A stretch of DNA of 56,989 bases from CAZGCA01 sp964524145 (GTDB lineage: Bacteria > Hydrogenedentota > CAZGCA01). The stretch spans positions 1 to 56,989 of the forward strand of contig CAZGCA010000034.1 of assembly GCA_964524145.1 (NCBI GenBank). The letters run 5' to 3'. The notes under the pieces were generated by a model, which searched no databases, was not told the origin of the DNA, and saw nothing but the letters and a program-made list of their open reading frames with translations. Below are positions 9,276 through 18,063 of this stretch, one piece after another. Within the stretch, counting starts at the first letter, position 1; every line of letters starts with the position of its first letter. The translations under genes were made by a program, and so were the position numbers.

Positions 9276-9322
9276 GCCGGGGCATTGCACGCTAATCCAC
9301 GTCCCGTCTGAACTGAGCCTTA

Positions 9323-9352
9323 TTGAAGATGCCCAAAGGGCTCTGCTAGAAT
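9323..9352 (+). promoter_or_regulatory. Candidate promoter for the YfhO-type gene
   Basis: TTGAAG (9323-9328), 18-bp spacer, TAGAAT (9347-9352) with an extended TGC just before it. It lies in the 118-bp gap after the radical SAM gene and about 45 bp before the likely start codon. Confidence 0.45.
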
Positions 9353-9393
9353 GTCTTGCGGCCGTGATTAGTGTCCGGGAGTGAAACGGGGAA

Positions 9394-11820
9394 TTGAGAT
9401 TGTCGACATTGACACGTATCAATCGACGCGACTTGCTGCTCATCTTGCTTGTGGCGTCGACGGCAGCCGCCTTCTGGCTGTTTCGGATCCTGCCAGCTGG
9501 AAAAGACCCTCCGTTTTCGTTCGTAACGTTCGATTCGCTGACGTACTACATGCCCCGGACCGACTACGCTGCAAGCATGCTTCGGGGCGGCGATATGCCG
9601 TTGTGGAATCCGTACGAGATGGCTGGTCTTCCGTTGCTGGCAACACTGCAGTGCGGCGGATTGTACCCGTTGAACCTCCCCTATCTGGTGATGCCGCCAA
9701 ACGCAGCCTGGTTTGTGGCAGGGCTGTTTCACAGTGCGTTGGCGGGCATTTGCATGTTTGTGTTCTGTCGTATGCTCAAGATCGGCGTTTTCGGTGCGAC
9801 CGTTGCGGCGCTCACGTTCTTGTTCTGTAGCTGGGTAACGGTTACCGCGGAATTCATTCCGGACGAACACCGCGCCACAGCACTGATGCCGCTGGTCTTT
9901 CTCTGTGCAGAGGCGTTGATCCAGCGCAGGACGCTGACGCGTTGCATTTGGCTTGGCGTAGCTCTTGGGCTGATGTTGTTGTCCGGCGAGCCCGAGATAT
10001 TTGTCCGCACTTCGATGATACTCGGTCCTTACGTGCTTTGCCGATTAGCAGCCCGGTTCAAAGCCGGAGATATCAACCTACGTGGTCTCATTATTGCGGC
10101 CGCCTGCATTGCGATTGCCTATGTTGTTTGTCTGGGACTGACGGCTCCCCAGTGGATGCCGACTCGAGAGCTTGCGGGTCTGGGCGAGAGACCACTTGGA
10201 AGGATGCCACGCGACTATGTTGAGTTTCCCGGCGCCCCGTCAGCCGTTGGGCAATTGTTGAATCTGCTCGGCCCGGTCAAGCGGACTACCTCGATAGGTC
10301 TCGTCGGCCTTGCCTTGTTGCTGTTGTCGCCGATCTGCTTCAGGCGTCGTCCGATGGCGGTCTTCTTCGTGGCGGCAGCGATTGCAGGCTTTATGCTGTC
10401 ACTCGGTAAGGCGACATTCCTCTCGTCGGTTTACTACCATCTTCCAACCGGAAGCTGGTTTCGGATCCCAACACGCCTGTTAATATTCTTCGTATTTGCT
10501 GCGCCCGTTGCAGTGGGGTTTGCAGCGGATCACATCGCGGGAATGTCCCGCGAAAACCGGCGGACGGCCATTCGTCTCGGGACATGCGCGGCGGTCGTGC
10601 TTGTGTGTGGAGCGCTGATCGTTCTCATGCGTAACAGCAGTATGGAGGCACTTATTGCCCGTGATACGGGACGGATACCCGCGATCAAAGATGTTTCGCA
10701 GTATGGTTTAGGAACGAGTCGAATGGTAGTCCTGATGTTTGCGGTGTGCTCATGCCTCCTGCTGCTGTCGAAGCGAGTAAGTGTTCGGATTGTGGCTCAG
10801 ATTATGTTGTGTCTTCTGATCCCATTCGACACGTGGCGGGCAGTTGTCACAACCCAGGCACTGCCCCACCACCATTATCCACGATCAGTAGCGGGAGAGA
10901 CCGAGGTTGTGCAGTTCGTGAAAGACAACGCCGGCATGCATCGTACGTATTTCGACGCTGCAAATTTCACTCGCAACTGGACTATTCCAACCATTGGGTT
11001 GACAAACAAGTTTTTCACCGTCAATGGACGCGACCCGTTGTGTCCTGCTCGTTATCTTGATTTCGTTGAACCGATACGGGAACCTTCCCCGTGGGCGCAT
11101 GTACCCAATTACCGTTTGATCATGCCTCAATATAACAACATCAAGTTCTCGGGAAACTCGTCGGCGATCGGACTACTCGATCATCTTGCTGTCAAGTACA
11201 TCGTTCTCGGCCCCGACTCTCGCTTTTTCCATGTGAACGACGGTACCAATGAGCATGAGTCACGAATCGAGGCGACAAGATACAGACTAGTTTACGAGAC
11301 CGGGACCAGAGAAGTATACGAGAATCTGAACGTGTTGCCACGGGCCTATGTAGCGCCGGACTTCAAAGTGATCCGCGATCCTGCGGAGATACTCGAGGAA
11401 TTGATCTTGCCCAAGTTCGATCCCCGCAAAACGGTGATTCTTGAGGAGGAGCCGGATATTGAACGAGAGATCGGTCCCGGGGGACCGGTCAGCACCACAG
11501 CAACGATCCGGGACTACGAGCCTGAACGGGTTGTGATCGACGTGGAAGCGGCTCAAGGCGGGTTTGTTGTACTATCGGACCTCTTCTTCCCGGGGTGGAA
11601 GGCCTATCTCGACGATGTCAGTGTACCGGTGTATCGCGCCAATTACATGTTCCGAGCCGTGGCAGTGCCGGCCGGCCGGCACGTCGTGACGTTTGTCTAT
11701 AGGCCGGCGTCGTTCGCCATGGGTATCGCCATCTCGGCAGCGACTATCCTGGTACTATTGTGCTGCCAGGTCGTCATGAGGAAACGGGATGGGCGATCGC
11801 AGAAAGCTCAGCCGGGATAA
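9394..11820 (+). CDS. YfhO-family multi-spanning membrane protein
   Basis: Up to 808 residues. No ATG precedes the first membrane helix, so the start is one of the TTG codons at 9394, 9400 or 9409; 9400 or 9409 fits the GGGG ribosome site at 9387-9390 better. There are about a dozen hydrophobic helices in the first 480 residues (LLLILLVASTAAAFWLF first), then a soluble extracytoplasmic C-terminal half. A final helix is near residues 775-795 (FAMGIAISAATILVLLCC). The motif YYMPRTDYAASMLRGGDMPLWNPYEMAG region near the N-terminus is typical of YfhO/GT-C-like glycosyltransferases acting with polyprenyl-phosphate sugars; donor and acceptor are unknown. Its 3' end overlaps the threonine synthase gene by 47 bp tail to tail. 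Confidence 0.8.
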   Translation: MRLSTLTRINRRDLLLILLVASTAAAFWLFRILPAGKDPPFSFVTFDSLTYYMPRTDYAASMLRGGDMPLWNPYEMAGLPLLATLQCGGLYPLNLPYLVMPPNAAWFVAGLFHSALAGICMFVFCRMLKIGVFGATVAALTFLFCSWVTVTAEFIPDEHRATALMPLVFLCAEALIQRRTLTRCIWLGVALGLMLLSGEPEIFVRTSMILGPYVLCRLAARFKAGDINLRGLIIAAACIAIAYVVCLGLTAPQWMPTRELAGLGERPLGRMPRDYVEFPGAPSAVGQLLNLLGPVKRTTSIGLVGLALLLLSPICFRRRPMAVFFVAAAIAGFMLSLGKATFLSSVYYHLPTGSWFRIPTRLLIFFVFAAPVAVGFAADHIAGMSRENRRTAIRLGTCAAVVLVCGALIVLMRNSSMEALIARDTGRIPAIKDVSQYGLGTSRMVVLMFAVCSCLLLLSKRVSVRIVAQIMLCLLIPFDTWRAVVTTQALPHHHYPRSVAGETEVVQFVKDNAGMHRTYFDAANFTRNWTIPTIGLTNKFFTVNGRDPLCPARYLDFVEPIREPSPWAHVPNYRLIMPQYNNIKFSGNSSAIGLLDHLAVKYIVLGPDSRFFHVNDGTNEHESRIEATRYRLVYETGTREVYENLNVLPRAYVAPDFKVIRDPAEILEELILPKFDPRKTVILEEEPDIEREIGPGGPVSTTATIRDYEPERVVIDVEAAQGGFVVLSDLFFPGWKAYLDDVSVPVYRANYMFRAVAVPAGRHVVTFVYRPASFAMGIAISAATILVLLCCQVVMRKRDGRSQKAQPG

Positions 11821-13012
11821 GCCTGGTTTCCTCGACGAGTGATTGTGCCGACTCAACGTCCTTGAACCCGCCGCCGGTGATGAGGCAGCAGACCGTGCTT
11901 GTCTCGGTCAGGACATTCATCTCGCGAAGAGGTTCGAGCGCCGCTATGGTTGTGGCGCTTGACGGCTCGCAGAAGACTCCTTCGGTCAACGCGAGCAACC
12001 GTTCCGCAGCGAGTATCTGTGCATCGTCGACCGCAACGGCAGTCCCACCCGTACTGCGGACGGCCGGAATCGCGGTGTGCGCGTCAAAGACGACGTCGTC
12101 GGCTATTCCGCCGGCGATCGTCTCCGGGTTTGTCCAGGGATTGCCGAAAGTGTCGGACGGAGATTCCCCATGGTTGATCGCACGCACGAACGGCGCACAC
12201 CCCGCCGCCTGCACGCCGACGAGCTTGGGCAGGTGGCTGATCAACCCGAGCTTAGCCAAATCGGTGAACCCGCGCCAGACCGCGCCGAGCAGCCCGCCAC
12301 CGCCAACCGGCACGATGACAAACTCGGGCAACCCGTCAGGGAACTGCTCGTACAACTCGTAAGATATCGTCTTGGCGCCCTCGACGTTGAACGGATTGTA
12401 CATACCGGCAGTCGAGAGATGGTACCAGCCAAACTTGTTGCACGCGGCAATGACCAATGAGAATATCTCGCTGGCGTACGCGCTATCAACCCTGTACGCC
12501 TTTGCACCGCATACCTTCACCTGAACAAGCTTGGTTTCGGGAGCGTGGCGGGCAACAAAAACGCAGCACTCCATTCCGGCGTGCGCTGCGTAGGCAGCCG
12601 CAGCAGCGGCAACGTTCCCTGAGGAGACGACCGCGACCGTTCCGGCGCCCAACTCCCGAGCCTTTGATATACCGACGGATACCTGCCTGTCCTTGAACGA
12701 CCCTGTCGGGTTGAGTATCTCGTTCTTGAGAAACACGCTCGTAAGACCGGTGCGGGACGCGAGGTTCTTTGCTTCAACGACTGGCGTCATTCCTTCATGG
12801 AGCGAGACGATGTTGTCCCGATTCTCAACCGGAAGGAGAGGAAAGTACTTCCACAACGAGTCTCCCGGACGTTTGATTACGTCCTGAGGGGTGCCGATCT
12901 GGTCGGTCATCATTCGGACGACTCGCGGCAGGCCGCAGCGCTCGCAGACGATATGGTCGCCAGCGACCACCCCGCCGCATTCAGGACACGCCAGAACGAA
13001 TTTGGGGCTCAT
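11774..13012 (-). CDS. thrC: Threonine synthase (PLP-dependent)
   Basis: 412 residues from ATG 13012, chosen because the zinc-ribbon N-terminus starts there (Cys9, 12, 23, 26 in CPECGG...CERCG) and GGGTGA lies upstream. The PLP lysine is Lys107 in NPTGSFKDRQ. The phosphate-binding and substrate loop is VSSGNVAAAAAAYAAHAG. It converts O-phosphohomoserine to threonine in the cytoplasm. The start lies only 5 bp after the stop of the upstream aminopropyltransferase-like gene, so it is probably the last gene of a four-gene operon. Its end overlaps the YfhO-type gene on the opposite strand. The threonine synthase call is favoured over the related threonine dehydratase because of the zinc ribbon and length. 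Confidence 0.9.
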   Translation of the reverse strand: MSPKFVLACPECGGVVAGDHIVCERCGLPRVVRMMTDQIGTPQDVIKRPGDSLWKYFPLLPVENRDNIVSLHEGMTPVVEAKNLASRTGLTSVFLKNEILNPTGSFKDRQVSVGISKARELGAGTVAVVSSGNVAAAAAAYAAHAGMECCVFVARHAPETKLVQVKVCGAKAYRVDSAYASEIFSLVIAACNKFGWYHLSTAGMYNPFNVEGAKTISYELYEQFPDGLPEFVIVPVGGGGLLGAVWRGFTDLAKLGLISHLPKLVGVQAAGCAPFVRAINHGESPSDTFGNPWTNPETIAGGIADDVVFDAHTAIPAVRSTGGTAVAVDDAQILAAERLLALTEGVFCEPSSATTIAALEPLREMNVLTETSTVCCLITGGGFKDVESAQSLVEETRLIPAELSAIAHPVSS

Positions 13013-13017
13013 ACTGT

Positions 13018-15435
13018 TCACCCGGTACCAAGGGTTATGGCGCGGGAGCGCACCCCCATTATTGCGCCACATAGTACGTAAGCAAGGGTGGCAGATGCAA
13101 GCACCACGTTGAAGCCAAAGGACATCGCGACAAAGACCGACAACACCGCTCCCACCACCGACGCCGTTCCGTTTGCACCCCATGCCCAGGGAATGATCGA
13201 TGCGTCGACCTGTTTCAGGAGTCGAAGCCCAGTTGGAAACGGCATGCCCATCATGAACGAAAGCGGCGCCAGGTACAAAACCGATACCGTGACCCGCAAG
13301 GGCGTGCTCCAGCCGAGAAAGGTTCTAAACAACAAGGGAGAAACAAAGATGTATACCAACGAAAGCGTCGCGATGCAGAGCGTCATGAGGGCAACCGTGC
13401 CATGCGAGAGCCGCAGTTTCTCGGAAAGCAGACTGCCGGCGCCCGCAAAAAGCAGAATAGTGAACAGGACCACCGAGATCGAATACACGGGGTGGCCAAG
13501 GAAGAGTGCGAACCGCTGCATGAGCTGAAGCTCAATGGCAATAAACCCCAGTCCAAGGCAGAAGAAATATGTGATGTAGCTTGGGGCATGGGCGCCGCGC
13601 AATGCTTCCCGACGAAACTTCAGCAGCGGGAGCAATATCAATACCAAGGAGGCGACAACTGTCTCAACAAGGAGCACAGCGAGCGACAGGAAGCCAAGGT
13701 TGTGCTCATAGCCTGACGCCTCCACAACACGACGCCCGGCAAGGTACTCCCGAATCCGCCGTGTCTTATAGAAGAACGGCTTGTTGTCAGTGGGAGGTGT
13801 GATGTCGTAAGGATACGAACGGTAGAACTCCTGGAGCATGTCTTCACGATCCGATTTGAAGAAGGCAGGAAAAAAGTAAAAGCGTGTGTTGTCGGGCGGC
13901 TCGACAGGTGCTGGTTCTCCAGGCACGTAGTATGGTTTATATCCGAGTTCCGCGATTATCCCCTTGTACGCCCTCAAGTCGTCCTGGGTGTACGGTGTCC
14001 GCTTCACGAGGACATTTGCCCAGTCTGAATCACTGTTGCCGAGAACGATCACGTGACGCCAAGGCGCTTCGACCTCAAGCTGGCGCATGGCTTCAACCAG
14101 CGCCGTACACACTTTCATCGTCTCGCGGGGCGGGGAAAAGGACATTCGTGTGAACACGAGGATGCCATTCTCAGTGAGATGTTCGAGGTAATCCCGACAC
14201 GCCTCGACGGTGTAAAGATAGTTCTCGGCCATGACGTAGCTGCCGGATGCCAGGGCAGCAAACGTATCAACACCGTGCAACTGGATGACGTCGAACTGCC
14301 GATTGCATCGGCGAACAAAGCTCCTGCCTTCATCGGCTACCACCTCGACCTCGGGCCTCAGGTAGAGACCTTTCGTGTACTCTTTGTATTCGTTTCTCAC
14401 GAGGTCGAGAGTTGTCCGGTTGATATCGACCGCGACGATGCTTCTCGCCCCGTTAACGACGGCGCGGACAACACCTATGCCGCCACCGGCGCCGATGACG
14501 AGCACATCGGGCTCGTCTTGGATTACGTAGGGCAGGCCGCGCGGGTCGTGCCGGTACGAGTTGTAGGCAGCCATCTCCTGCATGCGCTCATCCGTAAGCC
14601 CTTCGACAATGGCCGTCCACGAGTCCGCGTCGGCAGTTGCGATCTTGTAGGAAATCCAGACTCCGTCCGGGAGTTCGCCACCAGCGTCGGGGGCAGAGAT
14701 AACGTCTGTCCTGCTGATTGCGCTCCACCGGGTGAGTTCGATCGTCCCGTGTTTGTCAGTTCCATGCTCGGTATACCTTCCGAGAACTTTGTCGGGGTCG
14801 CAACGAAGCGTCAAGAGCTTCGTGGGTGCGACCACACCTGCAACAAGAGCAACCAAACCAATTGCGCAGACTGCAACGGCAAGCCGCAAGTGTTTTCGAT
14901 ACGAGAAAGCCGCACCTGCCATACAAGCCACCACGGCGCTTAGCAGCAAGGCCGGTTCAGCGCCGACGCTTTCTATCAGAGGCACGTATACGATGCAGCC
15001 TGCAGCCGAACCAAGAAGGTTGGCGAAATACAGGCGAGCGGCCCTGTCGGTACGTGCCATCAGCGCAAGTCCAATACAGGCGCCCGCAAGGAAGAAAGGA
15101 GCGGTGAGAACAACATAGAACAGCACCAGTCGAACGACGTAAACTGGGCTCTCGTTGAGGCGGAACGCAGGAATCGGCGCTCTGCCTATGATGGCAATCC
15201 CGATGACAGAACTCAGTGCAAACAGGAGCGCGAGCACGGCGCTCCAGCGCTCCACATTCTTGACCAGTCGGTCAGAGAAGAAGCAGAGGAATGTGCCGCT
15301 TATCCCGAATCCGAGCATGGCAATGGTGACGACCATGTAAACGAGGCTGCTCCACAGCATGAACGACAGGATGCGAGTGTGCAGCAACTCGAGCAACAAT
15401 GTGGCCAGGGAAATCAGGAATAACCCTACATACAC
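13018..15435 (-). CDS. Integral-membrane spermidine synthase-like protein
   Basis: 805 residues with a GTG start (15435) preceded by AGGAG. About six N-terminal helices (MYVGLFLISLATLLLELL first) flank a SAM/dcSAM-binding Rossmann domain at about residues 300-460 (VLVIGAGGGIGVVRAVV, then VAVDINRTTLDLV). A second set of helices follows at about 590-790. This layout is seen in SpeE-like proteins fused to membrane domains in many bacteria; most are uncharacterised and polyamine synthesis is not proven. The binding motif GAGGGIG and the acidic loop residue D in AVDIN are present. The gene lies 74 bp downstream of the GH172-like gene and 5 bp upstream of thrC, on the same strand. Confidence 0.82.
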   Translation of the reverse strand: MYVGLFLISLATLLLELLHTRILSFMLWSSLVYMVVTIAMLGFGISGTFLCFFSDRLVKNVERWSAVLALLFALSSVIGIAIIGRAPIPAFRLNESPVYVVRLVLFYVVLTAPFFLAGACIGLALMARTDRAARLYFANLLGSAAGCIVYVPLIESVGAEPALLLSAVVACMAGAAFSYRKHLRLAVAVCAIGLVALVAGVVAPTKLLTLRCDPDKVLGRYTEHGTDKHGTIELTRWSAISRTDVISAPDAGGELPDGVWISYKIATADADSWTAIVEGLTDERMQEMAAYNSYRHDPRGLPYVIQDEPDVLVIGAGGGIGVVRAVVNGARSIVAVDINRTTLDLVRNEYKEYTKGLYLRPEVEVVADEGRSFVRRCNRQFDVIQLHGVDTFAALASGSYVMAENYLYTVEACRDYLEHLTENGILVFTRMSFSPPRETMKVCTALVEAMRQLEVEAPWRHVIVLGNSDSDWANVLVKRTPYTQDDLRAYKGIIAELGYKPYYVPGEPAPVEPPDNTRFYFFPAFFKSDREDMLQEFYRSYPYDITPPTDNKPFFYKTRRIREYLAGRRVVEASGYEHNLGFLSLAVLLVETVVASLVLILLPLLKFRREALRGAHAPSYITYFFCLGLGFIAIELQLMQRFALFLGHPVYSISVVLFTILLFAGAGSLLSEKLRLSHGTVALMTLCIATLSLVYIFVSPLLFRTFLGWSTPLRVTVSVLYLAPLSFMMGMPFPTGLRLLKQVDASIIPWAWGANGTASVVGAVLSVFVAMSFGFNVVLASATLAYVLCGAIMGVRSRAITLGTG

Positions 15436-15509
15436 TCAGCGTGTCTCCTCTCTTCGGGATGGTTCACAAGGGTGCCTGTGTACACCTTCCACGTCTGCCG
15501 CGGAGATCA

Positions 15510-16820
15510 TTACTCATCAAGGTCAAGTTCGACATGTTTGCGGGCAATATCCACGGCGCCTGCGAGATAGCCGTCAGCAGCGTGGTAATCGCCTCGCTCG
15601 AGCGCTTCGTCGGCACGGTCGAACAACTGGACTATCCGTGTGGTCTCTTCCTGAGAGACTTTCTCTCTGTTCTTCTCTGCTTCCTCGGTCGTAGGATTAA
15701 AGAACGCCACGGTGAACGCTTCAACCTTGGCGTGGGCCCGGTGGAACTCCGGCGGAAACACCGGGATTCGCTCCGCAGGGGCGGGCAGCTTGGGGAACCG
15801 CGCGTGCGGCTCGCGTTGATACCAGTATGCAACGCTGGAGTAGTCGTTCTCGTAGTTGTTGGCGTGGCCGTGTTCAATGGTTACTTTGATGGATTCTTTG
15901 AACCGCACAGGATCGTGGAGGTACCACCTGTACATCGAGTTCTTGCCAAGATACTGTTGCCCATTACGGTTCTCGACAAGGTGGAATCCGGTGTATGGTC
16001 CGAAGTACTCCGTATCGGGGCCGGCACCGCCGCCGAACACCTCCTCGCTGCCGGTCCCGTGAAGCGACGGCGGCCACTTCTCACCGTCGATGAAGATCAT
16101 GTCGTCTCCCTCGCCGTACCAGCCGCCCGCGACATTGTCGACGTTGAGCAGAATCCCTGCCAGGTGACCCTGCCCCTCAGCCTCGAGCAGCACGTAGTTC
16201 TCGGCACCATCAAGGTTGACCCCGTTCCACAGAGGGGTGTTCCTGTTCTCGGGCTCGGTCGTCGCTGTTGTCAGGTTCTCTCTTCGCCACTGCGCGTGAA
16301 ATCGGCCTAGGTCGTCCGCGGGCGGCGAATCGTACTCCTCGTACTCGATGTGGTACCAGAACGCGCCCGCGCGACCGCCGAGCACCCGGGGACTCTGGTT
16401 CTCGATCTCTATGCGGGCACCGTCGGCAAACGGCATCGGAAAGTAGCAGTTGAACCCGCTGTTGCGCTGAATCCCGGCCCCTGCATTGATCGTCACCATG
16501 AGCGACGTGAACCGCCGGAGGATACAGTTGCCGACACAGAAGAAGTCCCCGAGCGGTACTTCGACGCTCGGGCTGTCCTCGCCATCCCAGAACATCCGGA
16601 GTACTGCCTGGCGAAAATCAAGCATGTCCGGCAGTATCATCGTAAAGTAGAAATGGGTGATACAACCGGGGCCGGAGATGTCCGCCAGCACACGGTTTTC
16701 GCCCGGCTGGATGCGGAGGAAATCGGCGTTCCTACCGGTAGTATCCCAGCTCGACGCGCGTTTCGTTCTCGCGTCGACAAGTCCCACCAGGTTGCGAGCA
16801 AAAAGGTGTTGAAGTTCCAT
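15510..16820 (-). CDS. DUF2961 / GH172-family protein
   Basis: 436 residues. The start ATG 16820 follows an AAGGAG site. Characteristic family segments are ASSWDTTGRNADF near residue 22, GPGCITHFYFT near residue 50, VPLGDFFCVGNC near residue 90 and YGEGDDMIFIDGE in the middle. DUF2961 is now the GH172 family, whose studied members act on difructose dianhydrides and alpha-D-arabinan or fructofuranose linkages. No signal peptide is visible, so this copy looks cytoplasmic. It sits 34 bp downstream of an esterase gene, suggesting joint processing of a plant- or microbe-derived glycan (inference). The last 70 residues form a charged alpha-helical tail. Confidence 0.85.
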   Translation of the reverse strand: MELQHLFARNLVGLVDARTKRASSWDTTGRNADFLRIQPGENRVLADISGPGCITHFYFTMILPDMLDFRQAVLRMFWDGEDSPSVEVPLGDFFCVGNCILRRFTSLMVTINAGAGIQRNSGFNCYFPMPFADGARIEIENQSPRVLGGRAGAFWYHIEYEEYDSPPADDLGRFHAQWRRENLTTATTEPENRNTPLWNGVNLDGAENYVLLEAEGQGHLAGILLNVDNVAGGWYGEGDDMIFIDGEKWPPSLHGTGSEEVFGGGAGPDTEYFGPYTGFHLVENRNGQQYLGKNSMYRWYLHDPVRFKESIKVTIEHGHANNYENDYSSVAYWYQREPHARFPKLPAPAERIPVFPPEFHRAHAKVEAFTVAFFNPTTEEAEKNREKVSQEETTRIVQLFDRADEALERGDYHAADGYLAGAVDIARKHVELDLDE

Positions 16821-16854
16821 TGTTCAGTGCGTCTCCTTCTTATACCATCTTCAT

Positions 16855-17781
16855 TTACAAGTACAGGTCGAACCACGCTTCAGCCAGGGTAGGGAACGGC
16901 GGCGTGTAGCCGTGTTCCTCGTTGTGCATCTCGACGATGGCGCGCGTATCGGGCAGCAGATCGTAAAGCGAGTGTATCGACTCCGTAGGACACGAGGGAT
17001 CCGCGCTCCCGGCCGTCAGAAGCACCGGGTACGTCATTTTCGGCGCGTGGACCGCAGCATCAATCAACCCCAGCGTGTAGAACGCGCGGCGAAACGCTTC
17101 CTTCTCCTGCGGCAGGTTCGAGAAGAACACGTCGTATGCCGTGCCGACACGAGTCTCGTGCAGCAGCCGGAAGTTTGTCAGGAACGGTTCGTCCGCCGCT
17201 ACCGCACCGACGATACCTTCGTAAGCAAGAATGCTCCCACTTATCAGTGCACCTCCGCCGCCCTGGCTCGTCCCGAAGAACCCAAGCTTCCCTGCTACGT
17301 CGTCACGGCTCTGGAGCCACCGAACCGCGATGACGACGTCCTGGAACCAGGAACGGTAGCCGTACGAGTCGGGGGTATCAATGTTGCGCAGCAAGACGTC
17401 GGCAGACCCGTCAGGGGCACGCCAATCGAGGTTCGAGAACCCGTTGGGACCGCAGTATCCGCGCGGGTTGACGTGGAGCACGTTGTATCCCGCGTGCACG
17501 AGGCTGGGATGCATGGAAGTCTCGGTACCGTACCCCGGGAGATGGACCAGCGTCTTGCGTTTGCCGGGCCTCGAGCATGTCTGCCAGTAGCACCAGAACG
17601 GCAGACCGTCCAAACCTTTGAATTCAAGCCACGTGCCCCAGGAGTGCCGTTCGTACGGCTGGTCTTCACGAAACTCGTGACCGAGATCCTTCGGTGCCTC
17701 GCCGTGTGACGGCACCTCGCCTACGGCTTTGCTCCAGTATGCCTCAACATCGTCAAGCGTCGGATACTCAGTTGTTGCCAA
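16855..17781 (-). CDS. Acetyl xylan esterase-like alpha/beta hydrolase
   Basis: About 309 residues from TTG 17781, which has a strong AGAAGGGG site 7 bases upstream; an in-frame ATG at 17853 has none. The alpha/beta-hydrolase nucleophile elbow is GTSQGG, and a conserved VHLPGYG-like loop lies before it. The later DPSCPTES and EEHGY segments supply the likely Asp and His of the triad. The sequence order matches the AXE1/cephalosporin-C deacetylase family, which removes acetyl groups from xylo-oligosaccharides or small substrates. No signal peptide. First gene of the apparent operon with GH172, SpeE-like and thrC, preceded by a good promoter at 17864-17892. Confidence 0.83.
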   Translation of the reverse strand: MATTEYPTLDDVEAYWSKAVGEVPSHGEAPKDLGHEFREDQPYERHSWGTWLEFKGLDGLPFWCYWQTCSRPGKRKTLVHLPGYGTETSMHPSLVHAGYNVLHVNPRGYCGPNGFSNLDWRAPDGSADVLLRNIDTPDSYGYRSWFQDVVIAVRWLQSRDDVAGKLGFFGTSQGGGGALISGSILAYEGIVGAVAADEPFLTNFRLLHETRVGTAYDVFFSNLPQEKEAFRRAFYTLGLIDAAVHAPKMTYPVLLTAGSADPSCPTESIHSLYDLLPDTRAIVEMHNEEHGYTPPFPTLAEAWFDLYL

Positions 17782-17863
17782 CTCTCGACCCCTTCTCGGT
17801 TGGTGAAATGCACTACGTGCCGGATAAGAGGCGCGTACGAACTGTCGATGCAAATGTGGGGAG

Positions 17864-17892
17864 AGTATAGCGTATCAGGCTATATTCTGCAA
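17864..17892 (-). promoter_or_regulatory. Sigma-70-type promoter of the esterase operon
   Basis: On the minus strand TTGCAG (17892-17887), 17-bp spacer, TATACT (17869-17864). Transcription would start near 17857, giving a leader of about 75 nt before TTG 17781. Confidence 0.6.
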
Positions 17893-17972
17893 GGACGGCT
17901 ATACCGGCCAGCATTGCCGACGCGACCGCGTGACGGAAGAGCAAGAAGCCTCGTGATTCGCTTCACATTTCT

Positions 17973-18004
17973 TTGAACGGTGAAGGCTCTAGTCCGTATA
18001 TAAT
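17973..18004 (+). promoter_or_regulatory. Promoter of the seven-gene paralog array
   Basis: TTGAAC (17973-17978) is followed after 18 bp by TATATA (17997) or after 20 bp by TATAAT (17999-18004). The element TTGAACGG...CGTATA is nearly repeated in front of the sixth paralog (25512-25541), which supports its reality. Confidence 0.55.
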
Positions 18005-18063
18005 AATGTGGACAGAAAGTAATAAGTGCTGCCGACAGGCAGGGTGAATGAGGAGTTGGCCCG

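Noticed and set aside
9394..9396. TTG 9394 as the firm start of the YfhO-type gene
   Set aside because: The ribosome site is only 3 bases away; TTG at 9400 or 9409 fits better, so the start is left open.
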